From: Thermoplasmata archaeon
GTDB taxonomy: Archaea; Thermoplasmatota; Thermoplasmata; Lutacidiplasmatales; UBA184
DNA: 6,455 nt
NCBI GenBank assembly: GCA_030039135.1
Contig: JASHQN010000185.1
Coordinates: forward strand, 1-6,455
Direction: 5' to 3'
Positions 4,582 to 6,455 of the stretch are shown in pieces; positions within the stretch are counted from its first letter, which is position 1, and the number at the start of each line of letters is the position of its first letter. Below the pieces are notes generated by a model. The model did no database searches, was not told where the DNA came from, and saw nothing but the letters and a program-made list of their open reading frames with translations. The position numbers were made by a program, and so were the translations under genes.

Positions 4582-6234
4582 TTGGCCGCGGTGAGCCCTT
4601 CCGAGGCCGAAGTTCCGCCGACACCGGAGCCCGCCGAGCCGACGGAGACCCGTCCCCATCCTGAAGTATCGTCGGCCCCGCCGCTGACCTCGGCGTCGGC
4701 CGCCGCGGGACGTCGTCCGGTGATCCTCGATGTGCGCGACCTTCGGACGTACTTTTACACGTACGATGGCGTCGTGAAGGCGCTCGACGGCGTCTCCTTC
4801 AAGATTCGAAAGGGTGAGACGCTCGGACTCGTGGGGGAGACCGGCTGCGGGAAATCGGTGAGCGCGTTCTCCATCGTGCGGCTCATCCCGGACCCTCCCG
4901 GCCGGATCATCGGTGGGCAGGTCCTCTATCACGGCTCGAATCTCCTTTGGGGCATCGATCGCGAGGCCCGCATCACGCCGATCAAGAATACCGGGCGGGC
5001 CAAGATCCGTCGATCGTTCCGACGGATCAAGGCGGGCCTAGAACGGATGTCCGCCGTCCGCGGAAAGGGCGTGTCGATGATCTTCCAGGAACCGCAGACG
5101 GCGATGAACCCGGTCTTCTCGGTGTCCAACCAACTCGGGGAGACGCTGTTGACCCACCGGGGGCTCGAGGTCTGCGAGGAGCTCTTGCGGGCCGCTGACC
5201 ACGTGGCCGAACTCCCCGCCGCGATCGACGAGTTCTTCCAGACCGCTCAGATCGAGACCTCGAGCGACCAGCTGCGCAAGGCCGCTTCGCGTGTCGGCCT
5301 CGCCGCGCAGCTACCGACCGTTGGCACAGAACTGTACTACGTGGCCCGCCAGACGGCTCTCGTGGGGGACGAGCGGCGGCGGGAGGCGTTCGCGCATACG
5401 ACCCACCGCTTGCGTCTCTCGAGGGCGCGCCGCAGCTTCCTCCGCTGGCAGGCCGCGATGATGCGGCTCAAACGCGAGATGGACGACGTCTACATGGCCG
5501 AGATGCGCGAGGGAAGGATCGATCGGTCATCGCGCACTCGGTTGCGGGCGCTACGCCTCGTGCTGCGCGCGCGAGGGCTCGGCTACTCAATCTGGGGCTA
5601 CCGCGGCTGGGTGCGCAAGCCTCTGCGGGACGAACTCTTCTGGCGATCGGTTCAGCTGCTCGAGGGGGTGCAGATCGCGAACCCCGTGCAGATCGCGCGC
5701 AACTACCCGCACGAGCTCTCCGGGGGGATGCTCCAGCGGGTCATGATCGCCATGGCCCTCTGCCCCGACCCGGACATCCTGATCGCCGACGAGCCGACGA
5801 CCGCGCTCGATGTCACGATCCAGGCGCAGATCCTCGAGCTGATGAGGGACCTAAAGCAGAGGGTTGGCAGCTCGGTCCTCCTCATCACGCACGACCTTGC
5901 CGTGATCGCCGAGGTGTCGGATCGCGTCTGCGTCATGTACGCCGGCCAGATCGTAGAGACCTCCACGGTGTCGGAGCTGTTCCGTCAACCGATGCACCCG
6001 TACACGCAGGGGTTGCTCGCCTCGATCCCCCGGTTTGACCGACCGGAGCGCAAGCTCGAGTCGATTCCCGGCTCGGTGCCGAACCTCATCTACCCGCCGA
6101 AAGGATGCCGTTTCCACCCCCGCTGCCCGTACGCGATGCCGATCTGCAAAGAAGAGAGGCCCCCGACGACGTTGGAGGGGACCGACCACACGGTCGCCTG
6201 CTATTTATACAAAGGACCGGTCGCGGTCGAGTGA
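4582..6234 (+). CDS. Peptide/nickel-family ABC transporter ATPase, DppD-like, with large helical insertion
   Basis: This is one of two nucleotide-binding subunits powering the importer at the inner face of the membrane, 550 residues from TTG 4582 (usual about 320-350). GTG 4591 is the alternative start; an earlier in-frame ATG (4456) lies inside the permease gene and is rejected. Residues 1-45 are Pro/Glu/Ala-rich and look disordered. The ATPase core is complete: Walker A GETGCGKS (85-92), Q-loop FQEP (Gln169), signature LSGGM (379-383), Walker B ILIADE (399-404), D-loop ALD (408-410), H-loop His437. The C-terminal oligo_HPY domain has Cys509, Cys515, Cys522 and Cys540 in CRFHPRCPYAMPIC and ACYLY, the pattern known to bind a 4Fe-4S cluster in some dipeptide transporter ATPases. 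An Arg-rich helical insertion of about 150 residues (roughly 198-353) separates the Q-loop from the signature, and about 25 extra residues precede the Q-loop (near 121-158). All catalytic residues are present, so it should be active. Confidence 0.94.
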   Translation: MAAVSPSEAEVPPTPEPAEPTETRPHPEVSSAPPLTSASAAAGRRPVILDVRDLRTYFYTYDGVVKALDGVSFKIRKGETLGLVGETGCGKSVSAFSIVRLIPDPPGRIIGGQVLYHGSNLLWGIDREARITPIKNTGRAKIRRSFRRIKAGLERMSAVRGKGVSMIFQEPQTAMNPVFSVSNQLGETLLTHRGLEVCEELLRAADHVAELPAAIDEFFQTAQIETSSDQLRKAASRVGLAAQLPTVGTELYYVARQTALVGDERRREAFAHTTHRLRLSRARRSFLRWQAAMMRLKREMDDVYMAEMREGRIDRSSRTRLRALRLVLRARGLGYSIWGYRGWVRKPLRDELFWRSVQLLEGVQIANPVQIARNYPHELSGGMLQRVMIAMALCPDPDILIADEPTTALDVTIQAQILELMRDLKQRVGSSVLLITHDLAVIAEVSDRVCVMYAGQIVETSTVSELFRQPMHPYTQGLLASIPRFDRPERKLESIPGSVPNLIYPPKGCRFHPRCPYAMPICKEERPPTTLEGTDHTVACYLYKGPVAVE

Positions 6235-6242
6235 CCCCGACC

Positions 6243-6249
6243 GGAGGGG
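6243..6249 (+). promoter_or_regulatory. Ribosome binding site of ATPase F
   Basis: GGAGGGG at 6243-6249 lies 5-7 bases before ATG 6255. It favours that start over the in-frame GTG at 6231-6233, which overlaps the preceding stop codon. Confidence 0.65.
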
Positions 6250-6254
6250 CAGGA

Positions 6255-6455
6255 ATGACTACCGACGAAGACCTGCCGGTCGTGCTCGGCGCATGGAACC
6301 TGCGCAAGTACTTCCCGATCCGAGGAGGAGTGTTCTCGAAACGGATCGGCGACGTCAAGGCCGTCGACGGGATGAGCGTCGACATCCGCCAGGGAGAGAC
6401 CGTCGGTCTGGTCGGCGAATCGGGCTGCGGGAAAACGACGGTGGGCCGCCTCCTG
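6255..6455 (+). CDS. Peptide/nickel-family ABC transporter ATPase, DppF-like (3' truncated)
   Basis: These are the first 67 residues of the second nucleotide-binding subunit; the gene runs off the window. The N-terminal pattern LRKYFPIRGGVFSKRIGDVK followed by AVDGMSVDI is typical of DppF/OppF rather than DppD, because the F subunit has the extended loop between the first two strands. Walker A GESGCGKT is complete at residues 54-61. It begins 20 bp after the D subunit and is the fourth gene of the operon. The signature, Walker B and oligo_HPY regions lie beyond the window, so whether it shares the insertion of its partner cannot be seen. Confidence 0.92.
   Translation, partial: MTTDEDLPVVLGAWNLRKYFPIRGGVFSKRIGDVKAVDGMSVDIRQGETVGLVGESGCGKTTVGRLL

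Noticed and set aside
6202..6210. TATA-like TATTTATAC before ATPase F, possibly an internal promoter
   Set aside because: It encodes the conserved CYLY end of the oligo_HPY domain, and the operon is tightly spaced; too weak to call without transcript data.
1..6455. CRISPR array, tRNA or rRNA genes, insertion sequences or prophage genes
   Set aside because: I saw no spaced direct repeats, no tRNA-like cloverleaf and no transposase or phage motifs; apart from the one intergenic remnant the window is ordinary chromosomal gene content.

Overview
The window looks like part of the chromosome of a GC-rich archaeon. The evidence is an archaeal-type SRP54 C-terminus, a Pth2-type peptidyl-tRNA hydrolase, a TATA box (TATATATAT) at archaeal spacing from a start codon, and GGAGG-type ribosome binding sites. 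A lineage within or near Thermoplasmatota is plausible, but this is a guess; nothing here fixes the taxonomy.

Left part (1-1330, + strand): the 3' end of srp54 (signal recognition particle GTPase, M domain), then a small membrane protein with a DUF1616-like N-terminus and a charged coiled-coil tail, then pth2. The three genes are closely spaced (15 and 25 bp) and look like one housekeeping unit for protein targeting and translation.

Middle part (1331-2230): a two-helix membrane protein of unknown function on the - strand, convergent with pth2. Next comes a 222-bp region that holds a possible frameshifted remnant of a PNPOx-like flavin/F420 split-barrel gene, then the promoter of the transporter operon. 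That promoter has a TATA box followed, at the predicted transcription start, by a perfect 7-bp inverted repeat running into the Shine-Dalgarno sequence.

Right part (2231-6455, + strand): a peptide/nickel-family (Dpp/Opp) ABC importer operon in the order permease B, permease C, ATPase D, ATPase F (cut by the window end). Intergenic gaps are 3, 5 and 20 bp. The two permeases form the membrane channel and the D/F ATPases drive it. No substrate-binding protein is visible. The transporter is not textbook: both permeases have enlarged cysteine-containing extracytoplasmic loops, permease C lacks the usual GTDxxGRD motif, and ATPase D carries a helical, Arg-rich insertion of about 150 residues between the Q-loop and the signature motif plus a smaller insertion before the Q-loop. 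This modified importer is the most unusual thing in the window.
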